64,000 nt of DNA, from NCBI GenBank assembly GCA_948794795.1, contig CAQGLR010000004.1, positions 1 to 64,000 on the forward strand, in the 5' to 3' direction. The DNA is from an uncultured Lachnospiraceae bacterium (GTDB lineage Bacteria > Bacillota > Clostridia > Lachnospirales > Lachnospiraceae). Below, piece by piece: positions 26,872 through 36,670 of the stretch (position 1 is its first letter; each line of letters opens with the position of its first letter). Position numbers and translations under genes: made by a program. Under the pieces are notes generated by a model that made no database searches, was not told where the DNA came from, and was given only the letters and a program-made list of their open reading frames with translations.

Positions 26872-27095
26872 CATTTTTGTGGTGACGGACGGTTTCCGGT
26901 GCCAGCTGCCAGCATATTCCACACAGGGGTACGCTTCCGCTACGATAACCCACGCAACAGTGCATAGTATCCTTGTTTTATAAAAGAAATTGGCATTTCT
27001 TTTATAAAACCTAAGACAGGATACAAGCACTGGCGGGGTTAAAGTACCCCTTTTGTGGAATTATTGCTGGCAGCTGGCATCGGAAAACCTGCGTA
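26872..27095. repeat. Second type of long palindromic element
   Basis: The arms GGTTTCCGGTGCCAGCTGCC and inverse GGTTTTCCGATGCCAGCTGC pair over tens of bases (AGCA-ATTCCAC also matches). At the tip sits a separate perfect hairpin, GTTTTATAAAAGAAAT-TGGC-ATTTCTTTTATAAAAC. The architecture parallels the 48590 family, but the sequence is different and no second copy is in the window. Confidence 0.75.
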
Positions 27096-27149
27096 TTGGC
27101 ACATTCAAATGATAAATTGAAATTATTATGTGAAAATTTATAAAACAGA

Positions 27150-27405
27150 CATGGTTTTTGGGATTTCCATTTTTAAAACTACACAAAGATTATATTACTC
27201 TGGCAAATTCCAAATGTTTTACCAAAAAGCAGCTGTTATGGGGGCGCTGGTGCTTAAGCCCCGTATTAAATGTTTCGCAGAAACATTGGGGCTTTATGCA
27301 CCACTGCGCATCCCATCCAAGCGGGAGCGGCTGCTGTTGGTAAAATTTTGGAATTGCCAGAGCTGCATAACTTGTAAATTATTTTATTTTCAAACATCCA
27401 TAAGT
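27150..27405 (+). repeat. Palindromic element copy with mixed ends
   Basis: Core arms as in the 48590 family, with apex AATGTTTCGCAGAAACATT. The left outer part (GGGATTTCCATTTTTAAAAC) resembles the GAGTTTCC type end, while the right outer part (TTATTTTCAAACATCC) resembles the GGGAGTGTTTGAAAAT type. It may be a recombinant copy. Confidence 0.75.
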
Positions 27406-27478
27406 CCATTATTTACAGAGAATACCCTTAACTAAATGACATTGCATCCAGGCAGCCAGTACATATATGTGTATGTTT

Positions 27479-27897
27479 TTATCTTTTAATTATATCAAAA
27501 CGGTCCTCTAAAAGCACCCAGTTAGCAAGAAACAGCCTCATTATCTGCCAGTAACCTGCCCCACGCAGCCCAAACTCCTCAAGCATGGAAAATTTAGCAT
27601 CCATGCTTCTTACATCTTCAAACCATACCTCATGCCATACACCATCTGCCCTGTAATTAAAATATGGGCTCTGTGCAGTTTCATCAAATTGTATCTGTGC
27701 ACCATTGGCAGCAGCAATTTCTACAGCTTCAATATTGCCAATAGTAGTCGCAGCTGTTTCCCCTTGTATATAAGGCAAAGGCCAGTCATATCCATAATTT
27801 GGTATTCCTAAATCTATTTTATCACGGGGTATCTGTGTAACTGCATACTCCACAACCTGCCTTACCTTATTAATTGGTGCAACTGCCATTGGCTCAC
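27479..27897 (-). pseudogene. C-terminal part of the split LysM-GH18 gene
   Basis: The readable frame runs upstream into the att core and lacks a start; the ATG at 27889 is internal. It encodes the last third of a GH18 domain of the YaaH/SleL type: SEPMAVAPINKVRQVVEYAV, LGIPNYGYDW and a Trp-rich end. The N-terminal part is at 36692-37415. Joining the parts at TATAAATATA restores one 380-residue frame. Both parts look intact apart from the insertion, so the gene may be restorable. Confidence 0.9.
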
Positions 27898-27930
27898 TAT
27901 ATTTATACCACCATGCACTATAATGGTAAT
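27898..27930. other. Left attachment junction
   Basis: Core TATATTTATA (27898-27907), CC, then the element-side arm ACCATGCACTATAATGGTAAT (27910-27930, 21 bases; written here because its inverse matches the right arm at 36671-36691 except three positions). Confidence 0.85.
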
Positions 27931-27940
27931 ACCCTGTAAT

Positions 27941-30343
27941 TTACAACTCATTAATTGCATCTGTCACTGCCATATCCCGTATATGTTTTGACGGCCTGTA
28001 CACTGCTATGGCAACTGATACAAACATCAGGACAAGTATAACTAAAAGTTCATGTACTGGCACTGTCCAGCAGAATAAATCCCCAAAATGTGCTGTAACA
28101 AGCCTGGTATATATTACTTTGCTGGCAGGAAGCCCTATACCACATCCAAAAATGCATCCAAAGAAAGCATATGTGTATGCTTCAGCAGAAATCATCCTGG
28201 ACAGCTGTCTTCCTTCCATTCCAACGGCACGCATAGCCCCATACTGCCTGGTTCTTGCAGATACACTCATTGAAATACTGTTTATAATATTAAACATTGA
28301 AATTAAAGCAATAATAAATAAAAATCCATAAACCATAGCTTTAAATAAAACAAATAAACCATTTTCACTGGTACGTCTGTCCTGGAAAATATTTCCTGTT
28401 TCCTTTGCAATAGCTTTAATTGCATTTATCTCTGGTTCTGTTATATCCTTTTCCACGTGCATATCAATAATTCCATAATTCTTTTCCCCTGTAAGCCGTG
28501 CACATGTTTCCTCTGAACAGATAATGTCAATCTCCCCTCCTGTCTTGCCATCATTGCTGAACGGGCTGCATTTAAGCATACCTGCAATTTCAAGCTCTTC
28601 ACCATTTATCCATATTTTATCACCAGTTCTTAATGGATTTCCACTATCATAAATTAAAAGTATATATTTACTGTTACCAAAAACCTTTGGCAAATCACTG
28701 CCTTTATATAAATCATCATCCTTTGGAAGCCAGTTTAACTGCAATTCATTATAAGATATTATATTAATTGTATCCTGTTTTGCTTCTTTACTAAATGTAG
28801 CAGGAATCTTCATTACAGAAGTACGGCCATATACCTCTTTTATTCCTGGCATATTAGAAAGCTTTGTATACAGGCTGGTATCAAGTGTATTTGAATAATT
28901 CCCACTAGCAATAGAAAAATCAGGTGCATATATCTTATCTGGCATAACATACCCAAAGAACTCTATAAGAACAGAAAAACATAAAAATAATATAATACTT
29001 AAAGCAAATGAACATGTCATAAGAAAAAGCCTTTTTCTGGATGATACAGCATGGCTTGCACCAAGTGCTGTTTCTATTTTAAAAAACCGTGTATTAGCTG
29101 CATGGTTTATATTCCTGGCATCACTGGCACCACCAGAAACTGCTGAAGCAGGCGGCACTTTGGATGCCCTCTTTGCTGGTTGCTGTGCAGCCACCAGCAC
29201 TGTTACAAGGCCTGCAAAAAGCCCGCTTAATACTCCTGGAATACTTATAATAAAGACAGGCATTTCAGAAAAATTTCCGCCAACAAAAAACTTAATTATT
29301 GCACATAACCCGCATGTAGCAGCAACACCTGATAATATACCCAAAGGAATTGCTGTTTTACACCAGTTTAACGCTTCCAGCCTTACAATGCGCATAATTT
29401 GCTTTTTACTTGCACCAATACACCTCATCATTCCAAAAAACTGTAGACGTTCAGCAATATTACTATTTAAACTTCCAGAAATCATAAAAATACCTGCTAA
29501 TAAAACCATCACAAGCAGGCATGCTGCTATACCATAAGTATTCATTATATACTGGCTGTCACTAAAACCCATAGTTGCCATAAGCATTTTATTTATTTCT
29601 ATATTTTTATCTGCTGCTTTACACTGTTCTTTAATTCCAGAAAATGCCCTTCGTGTATTTATATATTTTTTTAACTGGATATAATATACTGTATCTGGAT
29701 TTTCACTATTACATATTTCATGGAATACTTCTGTATTAATAAATGCTGCAATTTCATTTTCTTTTGTAATAACAGCACTATCTTCCCCTCCATTTGTGCT
29801 TATCCACTTTTTGTCATCCAGGCGGAAACCTGATATTATAAAATTATAACTTCCCAATGGTGTATCTAATGTAATGCTGTCTCCTTTATTTACACCAAGT
29901 AGTTTTTTTGCATTAGCAGAAAGTATAATATCCTTTTTACCAGCAACACTTGCACTTTCATCAAAATAATGCATAATATCTGTGACAAATGGCTGGTCTA
30001 TGCCACAAAGTGCTGTTTTCACACCATTAATTTTATAATTGCTGCCAGTCTTTCCAGGCATGCTTTCCATATCAAAATTTGCTGTTTCATACATTGACAC
30101 AGCTGCAACATCTGGATATGATGTTATCTGCCCTAAGTTTTCTGCAGGAAGGCCGCTTATCTTAATATGCCAGTTTCCGTGCACTACTGTAGTATATCTT
30201 TTTTCCGCTTCAACTGCTGCGTTTACCATACTGAATATTCCAGTTACAAGAAATACCGAAATAATAATACAAAAAAGTGTCATACGGTTCCTGCGTTTAT
30301 GTACCTTTGCAGAAACAGATACAATGCTTAAATAACTTTTCAT
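27941..30343 (-). CDS. FtsX-like ABC exporter permease, two-domain
   Basis: 800 residues. N-terminal membrane segment (about 23-44), large extracellular MacB-type region (45-265), three segments around 270-385, then a second similar half: segment at about 430-460, extracellular region, and three C-terminal segments (about 665-690, 720-745, 760-785). This plan fits permeases of antimicrobial-peptide or lipoprotein export/resistance systems regulated by nearby two-component systems. The ATG at 30343 overlaps the ATPase stop by four bases. The substrate is unknown; peptide-antibiotic resistance is an inference from context. Confidence 0.85.
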   Translation of the reverse strand: MKSYLSIVSVSAKVHKRRNRMTLFCIIISVFLVTGIFSMVNAAVEAEKRYTTVVHGNWHIKISGLPAENLGQITSYPDVAAVSMYETANFDMESMPGKTGSNYKINGVKTALCGIDQPFVTDIMHYFDESASVAGKKDIILSANAKKLLGVNKGDSITLDTPLGSYNFIISGFRLDDKKWISTNGGEDSAVITKENEIAAFINTEVFHEICNSENPDTVYYIQLKKYINTRRAFSGIKEQCKAADKNIEINKMLMATMGFSDSQYIMNTYGIAACLLVMVLLAGIFMISGSLNSNIAERLQFFGMMRCIGASKKQIMRIVRLEALNWCKTAIPLGILSGVAATCGLCAIIKFFVGGNFSEMPVFIISIPGVLSGLFAGLVTVLVAAQQPAKRASKVPPASAVSGGASDARNINHAANTRFFKIETALGASHAVSSRKRLFLMTCSFALSIILFLCFSVLIEFFGYVMPDKIYAPDFSIASGNYSNTLDTSLYTKLSNMPGIKEVYGRTSVMKIPATFSKEAKQDTINIISYNELQLNWLPKDDDLYKGSDLPKVFGNSKYILLIYDSGNPLRTGDKIWINGEELEIAGMLKCSPFSNDGKTGGEIDIICSEETCARLTGEKNYGIIDMHVEKDITEPEINAIKAIAKETGNIFQDRRTSENGLFVLFKAMVYGFLFIIALISMFNIINSISMSVSARTRQYGAMRAVGMEGRQLSRMISAEAYTYAFFGCIFGCGIGLPASKVIYTRLVTAHFGDLFCWTVPVHELLVILVLMFVSVAIAVYRPSKHIRDMAVTDAINEL

Positions 30344-31023
30344 TCACAGCACCTCCCAAAATCAGTTACAACACCATCTGAAACCTCTAATATACGGTCT
30401 GCAGTCTGGGCAATACTGCGGCTATGGGTAATCATAATAATAGTCTGTTCATATTTTCTTGAAGCTTCTTTTAATAATGCAATAACCTCATTACTGTTCT
30501 GTGTGTCAAGGTTGCCTGTCGGTTCATCTGCAAGAATTAATGCAGGTCTCATTATAAGTGCACGCCCCACTGCCACTCTTTGCTGCTGCCCTCCTGATAA
30601 CTGGCTTGGCAGATGGTGGCGGCGTTCTTCCAGGTCCAGTATCCGTAGAAGTTCTTCCAGGTATTTTCCATTAGGTTTCTGGTAATCAAGTAACATTGGA
30701 AATACTATATTCTGTTCAACAGTAAGTTCAGGAACCAGATTAAAACTCTGGAATATAAATCCAATATTCCTCCTGCGGAAAACAGTAAGGCTGCGCTCCT
30801 TCATAGCAAAAATATCTTTGCCACTTACAAACACATTGCCAGATGTAGGAATATCAAGCGCACCAAGCATATTAAGAAGCGTACTTTTTCCAGACCCGGA
30901 CTCTCCTGTTATTGCAACAAATTCCCCCTTAGGTACAGAAAAACTTGCCTGTTTTAATGCATGTACAGCATTTTCACCATTGCCATAAACTTTAGAAACA
31001 GATTTTACTTCCAATAAATCCAT
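30340..31023 (-). CDS. ABC exporter ATPase, MacB/LolD-type
   Basis: 227 residues. Walker [10 protein letters not shown] (40-48), Q-loop [15 protein letters not shown], signature [15 protein letters not shown], Walker [12 protein letters not shown] and ITHSRSIA. It energises the permease encoded immediately downstream with a four-base overlap. Element cargo, transcribed opposite to the recombinase. Confidence 0.92.
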   Translation of the reverse strand: MDLLEVKSVSKVYGNGENAVHALKQASFSVPKGEFVAITGESGSGKSTLLNMLGALDIPTSGNVFVSGKDIFAMKERSLTVFRRRNIGFIFQSFNLVPELTVEQNIVFPMLLDYQKPNGKYLEELLRILDLEERRHHLPSQLSGGQQQRVAVGRALIMRPALILADEPTGNLDTQNSNEVIALLKEASRKYEQTIIMITHSRSIAQTADRILEVSDGVVTDFGRCCE

Positions 31024-31155
31024 AATTAAACACCTCTTTCTTTATTCTCACAAAGCCAAAATTAAAATACACTTCTGTCTGGCTTGTATATTGGAAGAAT
31101 ACCACACAGACCTTACTATAAAATTACTTTTATACTACAATTCTGTAGGATAATT

Positions 31156-32181
31156 TTATATAATGAAATCTATATTAAAAATTGTACCATTTCCTAGTTT
31201 ACTGTCTGCTTTAATAGTGCCATTGTGGGCTTCTATTATAGATTTGGCAAGAGGCAGCCCAAGTCCTGTGCCCTGGGTGTCTTTAGAATACCTGCTGCGG
31301 TAAAACCGTTTGAAAATATGGTAGAAATCTTCTGGATGTATCCCGCTTCCATTATCTTCTATAGATATATGCAATATAGATGCATGCTGTTTCCAGGCAA
31401 TATGCACCAAGCCTCCCGTTTCCATATGGTCAAGTGCATTTTTCACAATATTGCTTATAGCCTCTATTATCCAGTTACGGTCACACAAAAAAATAATAGT
31501 ACTGTCACCTTCAAGACAAATTTCCTTTTTCTCCTGTATAGTACGGAATAAAAAACTTTTCTTTACACTTTCCATTATTTCCAAAACATTTTCCATGGAT
31601 TTTTCTATTACTACAGTCCCAGCATCAAATTTTGTAATTTTTAAAAGATTTTGTACCAATGTTTCTATCCTGTCCAGCTGGTTTTCAGAAAGGTCTGCAA
31701 ATTCCTTAACAGATGGCAGGCCAGCTGCCTCTTCTTGTATAATTCCATTATAAATATTAAGTGCAGCAAGTGGTGTTTTTAACTGGTGGGAAATATCAGA
31801 AATTGTATTTTTAAGGAATTTCTTTGATTTCCTCTCATTTTCAATATGTGCATCCATAATAGAAACAAGAGAATTTATTTCATGGAATAATTTATACATT
31901 CCACCCTCATCATCACACTCAATATATAAATTCCTGCCACCATATATATACTCTTGTATTTGTCCTGTAATATTTTCCATAATTTTATCCTGTTCATTAA
32001 AATACCTTACACAGGCAGATATTATTAATATGCCCATGCCCAAGGAACAAACTGTTATATAGACAGCAGCATTACCAGGAATAATACATATAAAAATAAT
32101 AGCAGCCAGAATAAATATAATTATACATAACAATATAAATACTAAAAGTGACTTTATCTTTTTATTAGTTAATACTTTCAT
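31156..32181 (-). CDS. Sensor histidine kinase
   Basis: 341 residues. Two membrane segments (about 11-33 and 38-58) with almost no external loop, so it probably senses within the membrane or through the exporter, as Bce-type kinases do. His132 in SDISHQLKTPL is the phosphorylated residue, followed by NIVKNALDHM (N box), DNGSGIHPED and GTGLGLPLAKSI. The ATG follows GGGGGATT. It pairs with the regulator at 32279, from which it is separated by a dispersed repeat. Confidence 0.9.
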   Translation of the reverse strand: MKVLTNKKIKSLLVFILLCIIIFILAAIIFICIIPGNAAVYITVCSLGMGILIISACVRYFNEQDKIMENITGQIQEYIYGGRNLYIECDDEGGMYKLFHEINSLVSIMDAHIENERKSKKFLKNTISDISHQLKTPLAALNIYNGIIQEEAAGLPSVKEFADLSENQLDRIETLVQNLLKITKFDAGTVVIEKSMENVLEIMESVKKSFLFRTIQEKKEICLEGDSTIIFLCDRNWIIEAISNIVKNALDHMETGGLVHIAWKQHASILHISIEDNGSGIHPEDFYHIFKRFYRSRYSKDTQGTGLGLPLAKSIIEAHNGTIKADSKLGNGTIFNIDFII

Positions 32182-32182
32182 A

Positions 32183-32275
32183 ATAATCCCCCATACCGTG
32201 CCTTTTGTGGCTCAAATAACATAACAAAACAAACCTGTTTTATAAAAATACTGTTTTTTGTTATAGTAAAATTAT
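32183..32275. repeat. Dispersed AATCCCC repeat between regulator and kinase
   Basis: AATCCCCCATACC, GTGGCTCAAATAACATAACA and AAAAATACTGTTTT align with 5568-5655 and 59757-59825. It fills the gap between the two-component genes. Confidence 0.6.
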
Positions 32276-32278
32276 TTT

Positions 32279-32971
32279 TCAACCTGCACTTATTGTATTC
32301 CATTTATAACCCATACGGCGGATAGTTACTATTCTTTCTGGCTGGCCTGGATTATCTTCAATCTTCATCCGAAGCCTTCGTATATATACAGTAAGCGTAT
32401 TGTTATCTATATAATTTTCATCACAATCCCATAACCTGCTTAAAATCTGTTCTGGAGAAAGCACTATATCCGGATTTTCCATAAACAGACACAAAAGTTT
32501 ATATTCACTTGCTGTTAAATCAATCTGTCTGCCGTTCTTATATACTTCTCCTTTTAGCAGCTGTACATTTATCCCATTAGAATTTAATTCTGTATTTGTT
32601 GCACAGAAATTGCTGCTTCTGCGTAACAGTGCATTAATCCTTGATAAAAACACAGCAAGTTTAAAAGGTTTTGTAATATAGTCATCACCACCAATATCAA
32701 GTCCCATAATAATATCTGTTTCTTCATCTAAAGCAGTAAGAAACATAACTGGTACTTTTGATGTCTGGCGTATCTTTTTACATAAATCAAATCCAGAACC
32801 ATCTGGAAGAGATACATCTAATATTACTAAATCATATTTTCCATCCTCCCACATTTTATCTGCTTCAAGAACTGTCCTTGCAATATCTATAATATAACCC
32901 TGTTTCTTTATAGCAAAAGAAAGCCCGTTTATTAAGCTGGAATCATCTTCTACCAAAAATATTTGTTTCAT
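32279..32971 (-). CDS. OmpR-family response regulator
   Basis: 230 residues: receiver domain with acidic pair DD (9-10), phosphoacceptor Asp52 in VILDVSLPDGSG and the lysine in ITKPF; then a winged-helix DNA-binding domain (about 130-228, LTASEYKLL, VYIRRLRMKIE, IRRMGYKW). First gene of the regulator-kinase pair. The likely target is the ABC exporter operon downstream, as in BceRS-BceAB-type modules. Confidence 0.92.
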   Translation of the reverse strand: MKQIFLVEDDSSLINGLSFAIKKQGYIIDIARTVLEADKMWEDGKYDLVILDVSLPDGSGFDLCKKIRQTSKVPVMFLTALDEETDIIMGLDIGGDDYITKPFKLAVFLSRINALLRRSSNFCATNTELNSNGINVQLLKGEVYKNGRQIDLTASEYKLLCLFMENPDIVLSPEQILSRLWDCDENYIDNNTLTVYIRRLRMKIEDNPGQPERIVTIRRMGYKWNTISAG

Positions 32972-33101
32972 TATATTTACACCATCCTTAAATTTCTGTA
33001 AAAATTATATGCAAAAAGACAAATAATATCAAGCATATGGCCAGACAGATTTTTTATAAAATTGTTATTATACAGAATTTTCACAGAAATAAAAAAAGCT
33101 G

Positions 33102-33130
33102 TTGGAAGAAAAACTGTTTTATGCTAGAAT
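33102..33130 (+). promoter_or_regulatory. Promoter of the element's Rpn gene
   Basis: -35 TTGGAA, 17-base spacer, -10 TAGAAT preceded by TGC (extended -10). Confidence 0.6.
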
Positions 33131-33177
33131 TAAATTAACCAGAACAGCAGCAAAAAGGAGGTTTCGTAATAAAACAA

Positions 33178-34134
33178 ATGGATACATACAATAATATTAC
33201 TAATGATATATTTAAAGAATCTAGTTTAACTTATGACCAGAAATTTAAACAGCTGTTTGCAAAAAAAATTTTTCTTGCACCTGTTTTAAAAAATATTATT
33301 CCAGAATATAAAGAGCTTAATCTTGAAACAATAGAAGAATTAATTACTACACATAGCAATGTAAAAGTAAATCCGCAAGTTTACAATTCTGATGATTCTG
33401 GAAAAGGTAATGAAGCTGAAACACATTATGATGTTCTGGCAGACTGTGTATTACCAGATGGTGAAACAATATGTGTAGGTTTTTTCTTTGATTTAGAAAT
33501 GCAACGTGAAAGCAATCCAGGATATCCTGTCCCCAAACGTGGAGTTTATTACTGCTGCAGGTTAATCAGCAGACAAATTGAAAATCTGGGAGAAGAATCA
33601 TACAACCAGCTTAAACCAGTATATTCCGTATGGATTCTGATAAATAATATTCCAAAACATTTGCGTAATTCAATATACTCTGCAAAACTATCAGGATATA
33701 GCAATAAGGAATCTATAGATATATCTAAACTAAATTCCCAGATTGATTTAATACATTTGTACCTGGTATATCTATCGGAAGATTTTAAGTATGAAGAAAA
33801 CCAAGAAAATTTAATTAAATATTTACAATCTGTATTTATTAAACAAGTTGATAACCCAGAATTTAATCCATATTATGAATACTCCAGCAAAATAAAGAAG
33901 GAGGTCGATGAGGTAATGACAATAAGAGAATCATTTGAGGCCAGGGGTGAAGCCAGAGGTGAGGCCAGGGGTGAAGCCAGGGGCATGATAAAAGGAAGAA
34001 TAGCCTTCCTATTAGAAGCTGGATATCCAGATACAAAAATTATTGAATATCTTACAACAATGAAAAAAAATCCATTAACACTAGAACAGGCAGAAAAATT
34101 TTTAGAAGAATATTGTGAAGAATATCCAGACTAA
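33178..34134 (+). CDS. Rpn/PD-(D/E)XK family nuclease
   Basis: 318 residues. The N-terminal SLTYDQKFKQLFAKK and the core motif FFFDLEMQRE...GYPVPKRGVYY match Rpn-type recombination-promoting nucleases (PF12784-like), in which D-ExQ forms the metal site. Near residues 257-271 there is a run of RGEA/RGEARG units encoded by direct DNA repeats (about 33942-33985), a low-complexity linker common in this family and prone to length change. The start follows AAAGGAGG at a long 16-base spacing. Lies inside the integrative element. Confidence 0.8.
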   Translation: MDTYNNITNDIFKESSLTYDQKFKQLFAKKIFLAPVLKNIIPEYKELNLETIEELITTHSNVKVNPQVYNSDDSGKGNEAETHYDVLADCVLPDGETICVGFFFDLEMQRESNPGYPVPKRGVYYCCRLISRQIENLGEESYNQLKPVYSVWILINNIPKHLRNSIYSAKLSGYSNKESIDISKLNSQIDLIHLYLVYLSEDFKYEENQENLIKYLQSVFIKQVDNPEFNPYYEYSSKIKKEVDEVMTIRESFEARGEARGEARGEARGMIKGRIAFLLEAGYPDTKIIEYLTTMKKNPLTLEQAEKFLEEYCEEYPD

Positions 34135-34166
34135 GTACTTTAATACAAAACTTACTGATAATAAGA

Positions 34167-34230
34167 GGATGCCGCTATAGTATTTTAATAAAATTTCCTA
34201 TATATACTGTGCTTTATTAATACGGCATCC
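34167..34230. repeat. GGATGCCG hairpin after the Rpn gene
   Basis: GGATGCCG pairs with CGGCATCC at the ends of a 64-base segment; TTTTAATAAA and TTTATTAATA pair partly inside. It may end the Rpn transcript or be another small palindromic repeat. Confidence 0.55.
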
Positions 34231-34332
34231 CCTATTATACCAGTCTGCCCATACAGAAATTAAGTTTCAATTTATATAAAATAACAATATCTTACTAAAA
34301 AAACTAGCTTACTTTTATATTAAATAAAATAT

Positions 34333-34497
34333 CTATATTTTAGGAAGCCCGTCCCATATAATTTGTTCTATAACCTTAAGCTGTTTCTCCACTTCTTCTT
34401 TATCTTTTAGAATATAATTATCATAAAATTGTACATAGCAGTTGCCTATATATGTATCTAATACCACATTCCTTTCTTTTATTTCACTTTCCGCCAT
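34333..34497 (-). CDS. Small 54-residue protein, unknown
   Basis: An in-frame gene with AAAGGTGCGGG before the ATG and the stop at 34333. The protein begins MAESEIKERNVVLDTYIGN, continues with an aromatic segment (YVQFYDNYIL) and a charged helix (KEEVEKQLKVIEQII). No signal peptide or known motif. It lies in the element between the Rpn and recombinase genes, facing away from the recombinase. A perfect palindrome (34529-34545) sits at its likely promoter. It could be a small accessory or regulatory factor of the recombinase; this is a guess from position only. Confidence 0.65.
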   Translation of the reverse strand: MAESEIKERNVVLDTYIGNCYVQFYDNYILKDKEEVEKQLKVIEQIIWDGLPKI

Positions 34498-34528
34498 ATT
34501 CCCGCACCTTTCAATATAATTTATACTT

Positions 34529-34545
34529 ATTACTAAATTAGTAAT
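34529..34545. promoter_or_regulatory. Perfect palindrome, possible operator
   Basis: ATTACTAA-A-TTAGTAAT, symmetric over 17 bases. Related half-sites ATTACTAAGG lie at 34658-34676 and, inverted, at 35025-35043 just before the recombinase gene. Confidence 0.5.
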
Positions 34546-34657
34546 ATTATATTAAAACCTTTCCAAATTGTTACAATTTTTAATTAACTTTACATTTGCT
34601 GGAATCATTATTTCTTCTATAATGGCATATTATAAATTAATATTTTTATTTGAGCCT

Positions 34658-35043
34658 ATTACTAAGGTAGTTAAATATCAGTGTTTTTACTTGTTTAAAT
34701 CTTTATCTGCTATGTTGCCATCAACCACTGTAACGCAATATCATTTAGTTAAACAACGCCTAATAAATTAAAAGGCTTATTAATGTTTTGAAATTAAATT
34801 TATACAAAGATTATATTACTCTGGCAAGTTCCAAATGTTTTACCATAAAGCAGCTGTTTGGGGGCGCTGGTGCTTAAGCCCTGTTCTCAATGCTTAATAG
34901 AAACTTTTGTTTCTATTAAGCATTTGGGGCTTTATGCACCACTGCGCATCCCATCCAAGCCGGGGCGGCTGCTGTTGGTAAAACATTTGGAATTGCCAGA
35001 GCCACATAACTTATGAAATATTTAATTTAACCACCTTAGTAAT
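34658..35043 (+). repeat. Palindromic element copy inside the integrative element
   Basis: Outer 19-base inverted repeats (ATTACTAAGGTAGTTAAAT; 18 of 19 matching) bound 386 bases. The family core spans about 34818-34998, with the same extra apical hairpin (TTAATAGAAAC/GTTTCTATTAA) as the 7217 copy; a short repeat at 34740-34790 resembles 7077-7128. It ends 20 bases before the recombinase start, so it probably supplies or alters upstream control. Confidence 0.75.
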
Positions 35044-35063
35044 ATTAAAATAAGGAGCCCGCA

Positions 35064-36659
35064 ATGAATGGCAAATACTGCTTATACCTTAGAAAAAGCC
35101 GTGCTGACAGAGATGCGGAAGCCCGTGGTGAGGGCGAAACTTTAGCACGCCATGAACAGACCCTTAGAGCCCTTGCTGGTAAAATGGGAATAGAAATTTC
35201 TGCTGTTTATAAAGAAATCGTATCTGGTGAAACAATTTATTCACGTCCTGAAATAACAAAACTTCTCCATGAAGTAGAAAACGGGGTATGGGATGGGGTT
35301 ATTGTTATGGAAGTAGAACGCCTTGCAAGAGGGGCTACTATTGACCAGGGCATTGTGGCACAAGCATTCCAGCTTTCTGGAACTAAAATTATTACACCAT
35401 TAAAAACATACGACCCAGAAAATGAATTTGATGAAGAATATTTTGAATTTGGGCTTTTTATGTCCAGAAGGGAATATAAAACTATAAACCGCCGCATACA
35501 AAACGGAAGAAAAGCTGCGGCAAATGAAGGGAGATATATCGCTTCTGTTGCCCCGTTAGGATATAGACGCATAAAACTTAAAAATGATAAAGGCTGGAGC
35601 CTTGAAATTATACCTGAACAGGCAGAAATTATCCGCCTGGTTTTTGACTTATATGTAAATGGCCAACGAAACCCTGATGGAAGCAGGAGTAAAACTGGCA
35701 CTTCTAAAATATGCCAGATACTTGATAATTTAAATATAAAGCCTGTATCAGGCGGCAAATGGTCACCAGCATCTATACGTGATATTCTCCACAATCCTGT
35801 TTATACTGGGAAAATACGCTGGGGATATATAAAATATGAAAAACTAACACAAAATAGTTCTGTTATAACCAAACGTATAAAAAATAATAATTGTATTATT
35901 TCACAAGGCCTGCATAAAGCTATTATAGATGAAGAAACTTTTAACAAAGCACAAGAATTATTAAAATCACATAGAAAACTTTCTGTTTCATCTGGCAATA
36001 AACTTAAAAACCCTCTGGCAGGGCTGGTCTATTGTAAAAAATGCGGCCATCTTATGACACGTCTTGCACCTTCTTCTAAAACACAATACGCTGCCCTGAA
36101 ATGCCCTGGCAGATACTGTGATAATATATCAGCACCAGCCGGAATTATTGAAGAAAAAATAATACATTCACTAAAAATCTGGCTTGCGGGTTATGAATTA
36201 AATATACAAAAAAATGAAACAGAAAATATTTCTAAAACATATAAAAATTCCTACAACGCATTAAAAAAAGAGGCTGCTGCATTAAAATCACAATATGAAA
36301 AAACTTTTGATTTGCTAGAACGTGGTATTTATAACGATAAAACTTTTTTAGAAAGAAACAAATTAATAAAGTCTAAAATTGAAGAGTGTAGCGTGGCAAT
36401 GGATAAACTAATGGAATTAGAAAAAAAAGAGAAATATATGTTGTATGTTGAAAATAATTTTATTCCTGTGGTAAAAAATATTGTAGAAGGATATGGTACT
36501 ATTGAAGATATAAGTATGAAAAACAAACTTCTTAAAGCCATAATAAAAAGAATTGAATACATAAAAGAAACTAAAAATACACGTGGAAAACGTAATAATG
36601 ATAATTTCAGTTTGGTAATATATCCAATTATGCCATATAAAAATAATCTTAGAATTTAA
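35064..36659 (+). CDS. Large serine recombinase (integrase of the element)
   Basis: 531 residues. N-terminal resolvase domain with catalytic Ser12 in YLRKSRADRD and later Arg residues (VMEVERLARG); recombinase domain (about 165-275, APLGYRRIK, WSPASIRDILHNPVYTG); zinc ribbon with CKKCGHLM and CPGRYC (about 325-355); then a coiled-coil part (about 395-460). The ATG follows AAGGAG. The stop is 12 bases before the right att arm, the common int-att arrangement. It should catalyse integration at the core TATATTTATA in the LysM-GH18 gene; excision may need a further factor. Confidence 0.93.
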   Translation: MNGKYCLYLRKSRADRDAEARGEGETLARHEQTLRALAGKMGIEISAVYKEIVSGETIYSRPEITKLLHEVENGVWDGVIVMEVERLARGATIDQGIVAQAFQLSGTKIITPLKTYDPENEFDEEYFEFGLFMSRREYKTINRRIQNGRKAAANEGRYIASVAPLGYRRIKLKNDKGWSLEIIPEQAEIIRLVFDLYVNGQRNPDGSRSKTGTSKICQILDNLNIKPVSGGKWSPASIRDILHNPVYTGKIRWGYIKYEKLTQNSSVITKRIKNNNCIISQGLHKAIIDEETFNKAQELLKSHRKLSVSSGNKLKNPLAGLVYCKKCGHLMTRLAPSSKTQYAALKCPGRYCDNISAPAGIIEEKIIHSLKIWLAGYELNIQKNETENISKTYKNSYNALKKEAAALKSQYEKTFDLLERGIYNDKTFLERNKLIKSKIEECSVAMDKLMELEKKEKYMLYVENNFIPVVKNIVEGYGTIEDISMKNKLLKAIIKRIEYIKETKNTRGKRNNDNFSLVIYPIMPYKNNLRI

Positions 36660-36670
36660 ACAATAAATTT

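Noticed and set aside
33945..33985. CRISPR-like short repeats
   Set aside because: The repeats are contiguous 12-base units inside a coding frame with no spacers.
34568..34771. 67-codon plus-strand frame ahead of the recombinase
   Set aside because: No ribosome site, overlaps repeat sequence, and composition looks non-coding.
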